Of a stretch of 29,660 nt of DNA, positions 6,472 through 16,089 are shown in pieces. Under the pieces are notes generated by a model. The model saw only the letters and a program-made list of their open reading frames with translations. It was not told the origin of the DNA and ran no database searches. Source of the DNA: a virus; IMG/VR virus record IMGVR_UViG_3300030090_002668, positions 1 through 29,660 of that record. One strand, written 5' to 3'. How positions within the stretch are numbered: the stretch's first letter is position 1; the number at the start of each line of letters is the position of its first letter. Both the position numbers and the translations under genes were made by a program.

Positions 6472-9275
6472 GTTTGTGGACTAGAATAAACCGATTTAAC
6501 AGTGGGTTGTGGTCGCCTTTATTGCATGGGCGTACAGACTTAGAAGACTACGACTCAGCTCTTAAAACCTGCACGGGCTTTATTCCGCTTAAATATGGCC
6601 CCGCTGAACGCATGTGGGGTTTTGAGTATGCGGCTGAGGCTAAGACTAGCAGCAGCATATTGTTGCCATTTAAGTTTAGCCAATCGGTAAATTATATTAT
6701 TGAAACCGATGGAACGTACATGCGTTTCTTTGATAGTTCTCAAGCCAACATTGGCAGTACCCAGGTTACGGTTGACATAGGAGATGTGTCGGCTTGGGCG
6801 GCAACCACTGCATACAGATACGGTCAATTAGCCAAAAATGGTGGGGTTGTGTATGCGTTTAAAACCCTAGGTGGTGGCACTTCCGCTGGCACATTCACCG
6901 CAGGCAATTGGCATGCTTTGACGGAAACTGAAACAACAGGCACGTTTATTTACGAAATTCCGTTGCCAATGAGCCAGTTTACTTCTTACCTAGATTACCC
7001 GATGAGGGCACAGGTAAACGATGTAGTCTATTTAGTAAATGAAAATTACGAGCCACTAACCCTGTCTCGTTACGGGGCAACCGACTGGCGTATAGAACAA
7101 GTCGATTTTACCCTACCTCCGGTTATTGAGCAAAACACTAGCACAACTACGCTTGCCATTAACTCATATCACGGAACTGGAGCTACAGTTACGGCTTCAG
7201 CAAATTTATTTGAGTCAGGGCATGTAGGCAGTTATTGGGAAATACGAGAAAAACGTGAGGCCCAGAAAGCGTCACTAGACTTGCAAGGTACTACCGGAGG
7301 AGCAGGGAATGATAATAGTAATCAAATCCCCGTGCTAGGAGATTGGAAGTTTACCACATCTAAAGATTGGTCTGGTATATTGCACATACATAGGTCCATT
7401 GATAATTGGTCAACAAATGAAATAATACACACTGTTCAAAGCGAAGGTGAAGATAATTTTATTATAACAGGTTTTGAGTCAGACAATAGGGCACAATACC
7501 AAATAAAAGAAGATTCTTCAACCGCACTTACCAGCGGGAGTTCTGGCTCGCTAGCATTACTAACTGTTCCCGCTATAGAGGCTAAGGGAAGTTTTAAAAT
7601 TACTAATTACAGTGGAGCAACCAGCGTTACTGCTGATTGGATAGAGCCAATCAGGGTAGATTCAGGTTCTCTAGCAGCTACAACATTGTGGTCCGAAGGT
7701 GCATTTAGTAGTGTTCAGGGCTATCCCGCTGCTGTTTGTTTTTACCAAAGTCGAATTTGGTTTGGTGGCACAGACAATCGCAAGCAAACTATTTGGGGAT
7801 CTGCAATTGACGACTTTAAGAATTTTGGAACAACATTCCCCAATGTGCTGGCAAGCGACGGTGTTAGCTACACTGTGTCTAGCGTGGAGCAGAACAAGAT
7901 AAGATGGATGCTTGGCAAGGATGCTTTGCTAATAGGAACATCTGGAGAAGAATATTCTGTGCGTGGTGCAGACAGCAATGCCGTATCTGCTACCTCTGCT
8001 CCCTTAATTGAGGTTCAAAGTTCTATTGGCAGTGCGTACATACAGCCAAGGCAAGTTGGAGAAAGTGTTGTTTTTGTTAGTCCAGAAAGACAACGCTTAT
8101 ATGAGATTGCCTATAACTGGAGATCTAGGGGGCATGTTACTGAAGACTTAACTAGGCTTAACGCCAAAAACACTGGAGCTACCGGTCGGGCGTACACCCA
8201 AATTGCTTACAGCCAAGATCCGTATAGGATATTGTGGCTACCCAACACAGGACAAATTGATTGCTTGATTTGGGAAAAGCAAGAAGATGTTCAAGCTTGG
8301 TTTGAACGCAAGCCAAACGAAAATGAACTAGACCAGTTTTTGAGCGTCGCGTCGGTTTACGGACAAGATGAAGATGACGTTTGGGTTGTTTATCGCAATT
8401 ATATTACCGGAGTTTTGGACAGCAAGATCCAAATAATGCGCTTGCGTCCTTCCGAAAATACAAGAAATTACCAATGGTTTTTAGATGCTGGCACGGTTGT
8501 AACTGGGGCAGAAAGCGACACAACGTACCCTGACCCCGACCTTGGCAGCGAATTTACTCTTGTTACGGGAGCAGAGCATTTAGGCTCTTACTCGTCGTTA
8601 AGCGGAACTATTAGCTCTAGTGGCACAACGGTAACTGGAACATCAACCACCTTTACTTCCGATCTTTCCGTTGGAAGCTACATTAAAGCCGGTGGCAAAA
8701 CTCAACGTGTGGCGTCAATTGATAGCGACACTTCTTTGACCACGACAAACGCTTTTAGTCCAGCATTGTCTGGGGCTTCGTTTGAGCTTGCCCGTGGAAG
8801 GAATGATGTTTTTGTTCTGGGCAATGGATTGGTTCTTGGTCCATACCAGGTACACGGAGATAGGTTCAGTGTAGATGGGGAGTTTAGCTCTGGTGCCCAT
8901 TCGATTATTTACGGGATAGCTTACCCATCAGAAATTGAGACAATGAAGTTGCGGGCACCAGCAGGCGACGGCATGTCTCGAAGCAAAAACAAAAGGGCAG
9001 TTAATGTAGGGGTTGGTTTCTTTAGAACACTAGGTGGAGACATTGGTGTAAGGTATGACTACGAAGATGGTCAAACAGGAGAAAGCTCTTACGAGATACA
9101 GTTTCGCACACCCCAAGACAACATGGACACAGCGATTCCCGTCTTTACAGGCGAAAAGATTTTGCCATTACCACATGGGAACTTTAGATTCTTTTCTTTA
9201 TTTTACAAACAAACTAAACCACTTCCCGCGACAATACAATATATGTCGCCACAAATTCTACCTAAAGGACAATAA
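6468..9275 (+). CDS. Tail tubular protein B-like nozzle (T7 gp12-like)
   Basis: I choose the ATG at 6468, giving 935 aa. It has a good AAGGAG ribosome site and overlaps the upstream stop; the ATG at 6432 would lie inside the adaptor gene. The start (INRFNSGLWSPLLHGRTDLEDYDSALKTCTGFIPL) is the hallmark of podovirus nozzle proteins ('FNxGExSPxLxGRxDLxxY...xxNFxPxxxG'). The body is beta-rich and forms the lower tail tube through which DNA leaves. At residues about 712-772 there is a GTISSSGTTVTG...DTSLTTTNAFSPALS module that is also found in the tail spike at 20225. It is translationally coupled to the next gene at TAATG. Confidence 0.82.
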   Translation: MSLWTRINRFNSGLWSPLLHGRTDLEDYDSALKTCTGFIPLKYGPAERMWGFEYAAEAKTSSSILLPFKFSQSVNYIIETDGTYMRFFDSSQANIGSTQVTVDIGDVSAWAATTAYRYGQLAKNGGVVYAFKTLGGGTSAGTFTAGNWHALTETETTGTFIYEIPLPMSQFTSYLDYPMRAQVNDVVYLVNENYEPLTLSRYGATDWRIEQVDFTLPPVIEQNTSTTTLAINSYHGTGATVTASANLFESGHVGSYWEIREKREAQKASLDLQGTTGGAGNDNSNQIPVLGDWKFTTSKDWSGILHIHRSIDNWSTNEIIHTVQSEGEDNFIITGFESDNRAQYQIKEDSSTALTSGSSGSLALLTVPAIEAKGSFKITNYSGATSVTADWIEPIRVDSGSLAATTLWSEGAFSSVQGYPAAVCFYQSRIWFGGTDNRKQTIWGSAIDDFKNFGTTFPNVLASDGVSYTVSSVEQNKIRWMLGKDALLIGTSGEEYSVRGADSNAVSATSAPLIEVQSSIGSAYIQPRQVGESVVFVSPERQRLYEIAYNWRSRGHVTEDLTRLNAKNTGATGRAYTQIAYSQDPYRILWLPNTGQIDCLIWEKQEDVQAWFERKPNENELDQFLSVASVYGQDEDDVWVVYRNYITGVLDSKIQIMRLRPSENTRNYQWFLDAGTVVTGAESDTTYPDPDLGSEFTLVTGAEHLGSYSSLSGTISSSGTTVTGTSTTFTSDLSVGSYIKAGGKTQRVASIDSDTSLTTTNAFSPALSGASFELARGRNDVFVLGNGLVLGPYQVHGDRFSVDGEFSSGAHSIIYGIAYPSEIETMKLRAPAGDGMSRSKNKRAVNVGVGFFRTLGGDIGVRYDYEDGQTGESSYEIQFRTPQDNMDTAIPVFTGEKILPLPHGNFRFFSLFYKQTKPLPATIQYMSPQILPKGQ
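8601..8790 (+). repeat. Beta-rich module copy 1 (nozzle), shared with the spike
   Basis: This stretch encodes about 60 residues beginning SGTISSSGTTVTG and ending near DTSLTTTNAFSPALSG. The spike gene encodes a matching module at 20225-20415; over the alignable stretch about 37 of 59 residues are identical by eye. The DNA is more diverged than the protein, so the copies are not recent. Confidence 0.75.
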
Positions 9276-9766
9276 TGGGAGACTTCGCACAAGCTATATT
9301 TGGCGGCATAGAAGGCGGTGCTCAAATTGCAATGGGCCGCCAGCAAAGAGCGTTAGCTGAACACAATGCCAAGATTGCAGAACTAGACGCACAGCAGGCA
9401 ATGCAGGATGCAGAAACTCAGGCGTTTAATGAATTGCAAATGGGTCGCATGGTTGCTGCTGAACAAAGGGTTGGATTTGCAGCAGGTGGTGTTGTAACAA
9501 CCACCGGCACACCTGCAGTTTTAGCCGCTCAGGAGGCCGCTATGGCCGCTCAAAGAGTTGGGAATGTTATGATGCAGGGTCAGGCTGAAGCTGCCCGTTT
9601 GCGACGTGGTGCAGAGGCTATGAGATTCCAGGGACGTAGTGCCCAACTTGCTTCTACTGTTGGAGGCTTAACGTCAGTAGGTAGGGGAATATTTAAAACA
9701 TCAGAAAGAATTAAAGCTAGAGAAACCAGCGGATCTACTGGACCAGTTCCAGAAGTAGGAGGATAG
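9275..9766 (+). CDS. Internal virion protein (T7 gp14-like)
   Basis: A 163-aa protein with a small-residue N-terminal hydrophobic patch (FAQAIFGGIEGGAQIAMG) and then a long Ala/Gln/Glu-rich helix. Segments such as ALAEHNAKIAELDAQQAMQDAETQAFNEL and EQRVGFAAGGVVTTTGTPAVLAAQEAA match the usual layout of gp14-like proteins ('YNAxxA...A...R...QR..yAASGV...GSxL.V'). In T7 such proteins leave the virion first and form the outer-membrane part of the ejection channel. The Shine-Dalgarno AAAGGA lies before the ATG, which overlaps the nozzle stop. Two larger internal virion proteins follow, as in T7. Confidence 0.68.
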   Translation: MGDFAQAIFGGIEGGAQIAMGRQQRALAEHNAKIAELDAQQAMQDAETQAFNELQMGRMVAAEQRVGFAAGGVVTTTGTPAVLAAQEAAMAAQRVGNVMMQGQAEAARLRRGAEAMRFQGRSAQLASTVGGLTSVGRGIFKTSERIKARETSGSTGPVPEVGG

Positions 9767-9770
9767 CACC

Positions 9771-11510
9771 ATGCCTAGAATACCCACAAGCAAGCCACAA
9801 GACGTTAAGGCTAGGCCATCTATTGGGGGCCAAGTAAATATTAGCTCTCAGGATGCGTTTTTTAAAAGCATTGCTGCAGCTTCAGCCGAAGCCGGTCAGT
9901 TATTTGAAAAGGCTCAAATTGAAAAACAACAGTCGATTGATACTGCAGAAGCTAATTCGATTAGAATCTTTCAAATAGAAAGGGAGGCTGAACTTGAAAA
10001 CAGGCTTAGAGAGGCTGACGTTTCTGAGCATACAGCAATTATAGATGAATTTGCTGCACAAACTCAAAAGATTGCATTTAAACCTGGAGTAAGCAATAAA
10101 GCAAGAGAAACGCTTCAGCAGGGCAACGATTTGTGGATTCAAGGACTTTATTCAAAAAGCATGTCTTGGAGTGCAGAAAAAGCTGATAAGCAAAAAAGAG
10201 AAACTTCTGAAACTCTTTTGTCAAATGCAATTAATTCTGGCAATATTATGGATGCCATTTCATCCATAGATAATATGGGGTTGCCAAAGCATTTAGCTGA
10301 TGCCAGAAAAGAAGAATCAAGAATTAAAATTGATAAGATTTTAAAAGATACAGAAACAGCTAATGCTGTAAATTCAGAAAAATCAATTACCGATTTGCTG
10401 AATGTCCAAAAAGAATCAAAATCAATTGCTGGCCTAGATAGCATTAAAGCATATTCTCAAGATCAGGGAACTTGGAACAATTCACTTGAAGCCAAGTATT
10501 TGGGAATTAAAAATTCCATACAAAAAGAACAATTTGATGAAGCATCAAAGCAAATTGTTTCTTCGGTTTCTTTGCAAATTGCTGAAACTCAAAACATGGA
10601 TGGGATTAAAACCAATACGTCTTTAATACAGCAATTGCTTGACGAAGGGAGAATAACTCTTGTTCAGGCAAATTCCGAAAGGGAAGCTAACGAGGCAAGA
10701 AGAAGAACATTAATAACTGAAGATACAACTAAGTTGAGAAGCGATTTATCTCTTTTATCTAGCCTTAAAACGCAAGCCCAACAAGGTATTTTAAACGAAT
10801 TTGAATTAGAAGAGTACAAAAGCACTTTGGGAAACGATGCATATGAAGCACTTCTTGATATTAATAAAGGACAGCTTGGCTCAAAGGGAACAGACTCAGA
10901 AGAATATATAGATTCTCAAAAGCGATTAGAGCAATTTATTTCACAAGGAAGTTTTTTGGGCATACACTGGGACGCTGACAAAGAAGACTTAGAAGGCATT
11001 AATGATTTAATTACAAGCGAAGATTTTACTCAAGATGCAAAATTAAAACTAATGTCAACCTACCTAGCAGCTTTATACAAAGATGCTACTAAGGATGATA
11101 TTTTAATTTTTGCATCTGGAGGCGAAAGCGACCTTTTTAAAGAATTTGATGCAAAGGAAATTCACAGAAATTTTGCCAAGCATATCGCAACTAAGTTGTT
11201 TGACAAAACTGCGGCTCCTCGTGCAATTGTTGTTGACGGAGACGTTTTAAGCAAAGAAGAAACTATTGATATTGCTAAGCGGGCTTCTGCAAAAACTTCT
11301 TTGCTTGACGCAGAAGACGCTTATGATTTGCTTTCAACATACTGGAATACAGCATTTCTTCAATCAATTACTGATGATAATTATGAAGAACAAGTTAAAA
11401 GTTTTAATAATATTTTAAGCGAAAAAATTAGAAACTCTGGTACAAACATAATACAAAGGAAATTTAATAAATACAGAGGCAACATAAGCCAAAATTACCG
11501 TGCCAAGTAA
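9771..11510 (+). CDS. Internal virion protein (T7 gp15-like)
   Basis: A 579-aa, almost entirely helical, highly charged protein between the gp14-like and giant gp16-like genes. The start (PRIPTSKPQDVKARPSIGGQ) is disordered and followed by long helices (AAASAEAGQLFEKAQIEKQQSIDTAEANS; EREAELENRLREADVSEHTAI). This resembles gp15-like proteins, which form a tube inside the capsid and then in the periplasm during DNA entry. No enzymatic motif is visible. A strong Shine-Dalgarno (GGAGG) lies just upstream. From here to about 16000 the DNA is more AT-rich than in the capsid gene. Confidence 0.65.
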   Translation: MPRIPTSKPQDVKARPSIGGQVNISSQDAFFKSIAAASAEAGQLFEKAQIEKQQSIDTAEANSIRIFQIEREAELENRLREADVSEHTAIIDEFAAQTQKIAFKPGVSNKARETLQQGNDLWIQGLYSKSMSWSAEKADKQKRETSETLLSNAINSGNIMDAISSIDNMGLPKHLADARKEESRIKIDKILKDTETANAVNSEKSITDLLNVQKESKSIAGLDSIKAYSQDQGTWNNSLEAKYLGIKNSIQKEQFDEASKQIVSSVSLQIAETQNMDGIKTNTSLIQQLLDEGRITLVQANSEREANEARRRTLITEDTTKLRSDLSLLSSLKTQAQQGILNEFELEEYKSTLGNDAYEALLDINKGQLGSKGTDSEEYIDSQKRLEQFISQGSFLGIHWDADKEDLEGINDLITSEDFTQDAKLKLMSTYLAALYKDATKDDILIFASGGESDLFKEFDAKEIHRNFAKHIATKLFDKTAAPRAIVVDGDVLSKEETIDIAKRASAKTSLLDAEDAYDLLSTYWNTAFLQSITDDNYEEQVKSFNNILSEKIRNSGTNIIQRKFNKYRGNISQNYRAK

Positions 11511-11522
11511 GCAAATTCTACC

Positions 11523-14500
11523 GTGAGCGATAGTTTAACATCTTCCATCGAACCAGAAAGTAAACAGTCTGCTCTTTCTGAAAGAGAGTTGCTGGATCTT
11601 TATGAAAATCCAGATCTATTTAAGTCTATAGTTGGCGGGGACGCATTTAACGCTATTGAAGAAATAGAGCCAGAGTATGTAAATAAATTTATTGTTTCTA
11701 ATTATTTATCCGAATCTCAAAACATTGATTCTGTACAAATTTTAGAAAACTACGAATCGTACTCAAAATCCCTTGGGCTAACTGGCATTTCAGCAAACGA
11801 TGCCAACGACATTGTTTCTGATATAAGAAGAACTCAAAATTTATCTTTGCAGGAAATCAAGCCAGTTACCTTTAAAGAAGGTGTATCTGGAGCAGCACAA
11901 AGGGGTATTCAAAATTTGTCTCAAGCGTATTCCTTAATGGGAATATCCGACCCCACTTACCAGTCTCTTATTGATGGGAAAATTTCTGAAATCAATCAAT
12001 TAGATAAAGTTTTAGAATCTGGGTTAAGTGCTGGAGCAAAAGAAAGAGCAAGAAGGCAACAAGAATCTGCAAAACAATTTGTTGCGGGAACATTGTTGTT
12101 AAAATCAAATGAAATTAAAAACTTCATTGATGCTCAATCTAAAATAGAGTCAGCTAAACTTTCTGAGGGCTATAAATCTTTTGTTGACAGCGGGAATATC
12201 CCGACGTCTCCCAAGGCTTTTGCGGAATTTTTAGTTGGTTTTATGACCGAGCAATCGGTTCAGCAAGCTCCTACGGCACTCAAAACAATGATGTCTGGGT
12301 TTGCTGGGTCTCCAACAGTTGTAGCTACAGTTTTTTCAGAATCATTCCATCAAGAACGTGCATTTGAAATGTTGCAGCACTTGAGGGAAAATGGTGTAAA
12401 CTTTGATGACCAAGAGTCTTTAAATGCGGCATTATCTAATGATGAGTTAATGTCTGACGCTATGCTTAGGGGCATGAATAAGAGTTTGCCAATTGCAATT
12501 ACGTCTGCACTTAGTGCGTACTTGCCGATAAAGGGTAAAACCGTATTTGGCAAACTTGGCAAAGAAGTCGTTACCCAGGCTGGATTAGACTCTGTTGGGG
12601 AAGTTTTGGGGCAATCATTTGCTACCGGAGAGGTAGACATGCAAGAGGTAATGCTAGAGGTTTTGGGAGGCACCACCCAGAGCGTTGCCGAGTTTACCGC
12701 AAAAGTAGGAACTAACATAGCTAAAAGCCCAATTAATGATATTCTTAAGAACGAAGACGGGTCAATTAAATCTCGGAAAGAAGTAGCGGCTCTTTCAGAA
12801 TATTTGCCCGACGATTTTGCAGAAGAAATATCCGAGGTAGATCCAGTTACTGGGAATTTGGTTGTTGAAGCGACTAGAGGTAATTCTGAAGCTTATGACA
12901 GTTTAGTTTCTGTTATTCGATCAGTCGAAGAAGTCGAGGTGGAGGTTTCTCCAGAATTAAAGAAACTATCTGATGCAGTAAACGAACTTGAAAGCATAAC
13001 TACTGAGATTCAAACCGAATTTGAGTTTACAGAAGAAGATGTTCGCGATGCTAGGCTTGAAGAATTTAAGGAAAGAGAAATAGTTAAAGGGCGTCCTGCT
13101 CCTGTTACTACTCAAGAAAAAATTGACAACCTTAAAGAAAGGCAAGAACAGTCTCGCAGAAAAGCAAAAGATGCCGCTAAAGAAAGATTTTCCAAAATGG
13201 AAAGTCGCTACAAGGAAAGGGTGGCAAAACTTCAAGAGGAGGCCAAAGATTTAAAAGTTAAAAATAAACAAGCTTGGGTTGACGAAAGAGCTGATGTTAA
13301 GGAGTTGTCTAAGCAGATTCAAGAATTTCTTAATGTCTTGCCGCCTGCCAGCAGGGGTAAGGTTAAGTTTGTTCGCAAAATGGCAAACGCCACAACTGTG
13401 GATTCACGTCTCAAGGTTTTGCAAGGAGTCGTAGATCGGGTAAATAGTTTAATAGACGAAGACTTTACCAAAGGCAGAAAAGCTCTTTTGCGTACAGTTG
13501 TTAAAAAAGCTACCAAAGGCGATGCCAAGGCCGTTTCTAAAAGACTTGGGCCTAATGCGGAAATTGTCCAGAAGATTGACCGCATAATGAAGAGCAGTGC
13601 GGAAGACAATCAAGCGGCAATGCTTGAAGAACTGTCCCAACTTCCAGAAGATAGCGAAGAGGGAAGGGCTGTTTCTACTCTTTACGATGCGTTTTCTAAC
13701 ATTAATGCTAAGGAACCTAAAGAACTTAATGCATCTATAGCATTGGTCGAAGCAATAATTCAGGACGGCAAAGATTTTAGAAAAAGATTTAAAGCTAAAA
13801 GTGAAAAAGAAATTCAGGATGTAGCCGATAATCTTTTGGAAGAAATGCAGGTTGTTGACCCAACTAAGCCCATTAAGGCTCTCCCTGCTAAGGGTGAAAG
13901 AAAAGTTGATGCTCTTATGCCTGATAGTGAAATTCAAGCAAAGGAAGAGCTAAAAGGAGTATGGGACAGAATGCTTGACGGAGCCGATTTTTATCTATCC
14001 AAGCATGATGGCATAGAGCAGCTTATTGAAAATTTATTAAGAGTTCCTGGTACTCAGTACAAAGGAAAGACTCACGAGGCTTTGACAAAAGAATCATTTG
14101 TTGCGTCTGAAAAATTCCAAACAAGACAAAGGCAAATGAGAGAATCTGCCTTTGATGTTTTTAGTTCTGTGCTTAAGAAGGCGGGTTCAAGCATTCAAGA
14201 AATAAAGGAGCTTTTTACAAACTTAAGAAAGACTCCTAATTTTAAAAAAGGCGAAACTACCGGAGTTTATTTTGAATCTCAACCAGGTTTTGGAGTAAGG
14301 GAACAGCCAATATCCAAGGATCAAGGCATACAATTGTGGATGTGGCGTCAAGACAAAACATTGCAAGGATCATTTGATACCATGCAATGGGATGAGCAAG
14401 TCGACTCTCAGCTTGAATCATACATTGGCGAAGAGGGAATGGCTTTAGGCAAGCATATTCTAAAAATGTACAAGTCTTTGGGCTTGGAAATGAATGATGT

Positions 14501-16019
14501 TTTATTTGAGGTTGAGGGCTGGAAACTTCCCTTAATTGAAAATTATTCTCCCGTTTCCAAACACGCAAAAGACGCCAAGGTAGATATTGATGAGGCAATG
14601 AAGGGTGGGGTTGTTCGAGCCACAGAAAAAAACAATTCCATGAAGCTTCGATTAGATGAAAAAGCAGCTTTAGATTTTTCATTAGGGGCAATTGGCACTC
14701 TTGATAGGCACTTAACGGAGATGAACCACTACATAACTCATGGAAAGGCTATCCATCGCATGAGAAATGTTTTTAACAAAAAAAGCGTTCAAAGTGCTAT
14801 TCGTCAACTTTATGGGAAAAACCGCATTAAGGTTATTAATCGCATGATTGATAACTTTACCAGAGGTACAATTGATTACAGTAAGCAGGATGGTTTTGTT
14901 TCTGCTTTAATTAGAAATGTTGCCGTAGGTAAACTTTCTTTAAACCTGCCATCAGCCACTAAACAGTTAGGGTCCATACCGGCTTATGCTAATTCTATGC
15001 CAGCTAGTGAGTTTGCTGCTGGGCTTGGTTCTTTTTTGCGTCACCCAATAGATAAGATTAAAATTCTTTTAGAAACTGATTATATTAAAAATAGATTAAG
15101 CACAACTGGAGATCGCGACCTGAGGGCCTTGGCAGAAAATAAGTCTTTTCAACAGGCAGCAATGAAATCAAGAAATTGGCGTGATCGGTTAATGATTTTA
15201 ACAAGGCTTGGTGATGTTGGGGCGATCATGGCTGGTGGTTGGCCTATATACAAAAAAACTTACGATCAAGCAATTGCAGATGGGAAATCTATATCGGAAG
15301 CAAAAAAGGCCGCAGAACTTGAGTTTGCCTTTATATCCGACAGGTCTCAGCAATCAAGTAAGATTCAAAATTTATCTTGGTTTCAAACTGGAGGATCGTT
15401 CGCAAAATTGTTTACGATGTTCATGACTTCTCCAATTCAATATACAAGAATTACAGCGTCTGCTATTAAGGCGGCTGCTAAGGGCAGGATTAGGAAAAGA
15501 GATGCGTTAAAAACATTTGCAATTTACCATGTTATATTGCCTCAAATTTTTACAGCTATGGGGTCAATGGGAATTGGCATATTTTCTGATGATGAAGAAA
15601 AACAAGAAGCATGGCTTCGCAGGCAAGCTTGGGCTTTAGCTATGGGCAATCTTAATTCTCTTTTTGTTTTAGGCGACGGAATCGACGCAATTCTTGGGGG
15701 CATGATAAAAGGAGAAAGTTTCTTTGATCTTTCCAACCCCGTATCATCCGAGCTTTCTAAAATTTCCAAAGGACTTTCTAAGCTAGGAACAGGAGAGCTA
15801 GATACATTCGAAGAACAGTCCGACCTAGTTGGGGGCATGTTGTTACTTTTCGGCGGAATTCCTTATGACACTATATCTAGGGAGTTTGAAGCCAAGTATG
15901 AGCTATTGCAAGGAGATGACGTGTACCAAAACATATGGGGCATATCTGATTATTCAGCTTTTGAAGCCAAAAAGAAAAAGAAGAAAAAGAAAAGCACTAG
16001 TTCCTACTACTTCGATTAA
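11523..16019 (+). CDS. Giant internal virion / ejection protein (T7 gp16-like position)
   Basis: A 1498-aa protein with a GTG start and no good Shine-Dalgarno; no nearby in-frame ATG offers an alternative. Residues about 490-640 are coiled coil (NLKERQEQSRRKAKDAAKE; KVAKL-type repeats). Residues about 600-660 (FLNVLPPASRGKVKFVRKM) match a segment I associate with large polyvalent phage proteins. The last 350 residues contain hydrophobic stretches (SPIQYTRITASAIKAAAKG; HVILPQIFTAMGSMGIGIF; LFVLGDGIDAILGGMIKG) that could enter the host membrane. The C-terminus carries eight consecutive lysines before STSSYYFD. I see no lytic transglycosylase domain as in T7 gp16. Role by position: the inner-membrane part of the DNA ejection channel. 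Confidence 0.7.
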   Translation: MSDSLTSSIEPESKQSALSERELLDLYENPDLFKSIVGGDAFNAIEEIEPEYVNKFIVSNYLSESQNIDSVQILENYESYSKSLGLTGISANDANDIVSDIRRTQNLSLQEIKPVTFKEGVSGAAQRGIQNLSQAYSLMGISDPTYQSLIDGKISEINQLDKVLESGLSAGAKERARRQQESAKQFVAGTLLLKSNEIKNFIDAQSKIESAKLSEGYKSFVDSGNIPTSPKAFAEFLVGFMTEQSVQQAPTALKTMMSGFAGSPTVVATVFSESFHQERAFEMLQHLRENGVNFDDQESLNAALSNDELMSDAMLRGMNKSLPIAITSALSAYLPIKGKTVFGKLGKEVVTQAGLDSVGEVLGQSFATGEVDMQEVMLEVLGGTTQSVAEFTAKVGTNIAKSPINDILKNEDGSIKSRKEVAALSEYLPDDFAEEISEVDPVTGNLVVEATRGNSEAYDSLVSVIRSVEEVEVEVSPELKKLSDAVNELESITTEIQTEFEFTEEDVRDARLEEFKEREIVKGRPAPVTTQEKIDNLKERQEQSRRKAKDAAKERFSKMESRYKERVAKLQEEAKDLKVKNKQAWVDERADVKELSKQIQEFLNVLPPASRGKVKFVRKMANATTVDSRLKVLQGVVDRVNSLIDEDFTKGRKALLRTVVKKATKGDAKAVSKRLGPNAEIVQKIDRIMKSSAEDNQAAMLEELSQLPEDSEEGRAVSTLYDAFSNINAKEPKELNASIALVEAIIQDGKDFRKRFKAKSEKEIQDVADNLLEEMQVVDPTKPIKALPAKGERKVDALMPDSEIQAKEELKGVWDRMLDGADFYLSKHDGIEQLIENLLRVPGTQYKGKTHEALTKESFVASEKFQTRQRQMRESAFDVFSSVLKKAGSSIQEIKELFTNLRKTPNFKKGETTGVYFESQPGFGVREQPISKDQGIQLWMWRQDKTLQGSFDTMQWDEQVDSQLESYIGEEGMALGKHILKMYKSLGLEMNDVLFEVEGWKLPLIENYSPVSKHAKDAKVDIDEAMKGGVVRATEKNNSMKLRLDEKAALDFSLGAIGTLDRHLTEMNHYITHGKAIHRMRNVFNKKSVQSAIRQLYGKNRIKVINRMIDNFTRGTIDYSKQDGFVSALIRNVAVGKLSLNLPSATKQLGSIPAYANSMPASEFAAGLGSFLRHPIDKIKILLETDYIKNRLSTTGDRDLRALAENKSFQQAAMKSRNWRDRLMILTRLGDVGAIMAGGWPIYKKTYDQAIADGKSISEAKKAAELEFAFISDRSQQSSKIQNLSWFQTGGSFAKLFTMFMTSPIQYTRITASAIKAAAKGRIRKRDALKTFAIYHVILPQIFTAMGSMGIGIFSDDEEKQEAWLRRQAWALAMGNLNSLFVLGDGIDAILGGMIKGESFFDLSNPVSSELSKISKGLSKLGTGELDTFEEQSDLVGGMLLLFGGIPYDTISREFEAKYELLQGDDVYQNIWGISDYSAFEAKKKKKKKKSTSSYYFD

Positions 16020-16027
16020 CTTTTTAC

Positions 16028-16056
16028 TTGACAATTAAACATTAATGTGGTATAAT
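16028..16056 (+). promoter_or_regulatory. Sigma-70-type promoter P3
   Basis: TTGACA (16028-16033), 17-base spacer, TATAAT (16051-16056), preceded by TTTTTAC. Unlike P1 and P2 it has TGG before the -10 box, an extended -10. Its early transcribed bases (CACATTCC) resemble those of P2 (CACCATTCC). It would drive the block from the small virion proteins and lysis genes to the spike. Confidence 0.9.
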
Positions 16057-16089
16057 ACGCCACATTCCTCATAACAACCAATACGAATT

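Noticed and set aside
12189-12205. TTGACA followed by GCGGGAATATCCCG palindrome inside the giant ejection gene
   Set aside because: There is no -10 box at the right spacing, and it lies deep inside a coding region; the palindrome is short and probably chance.
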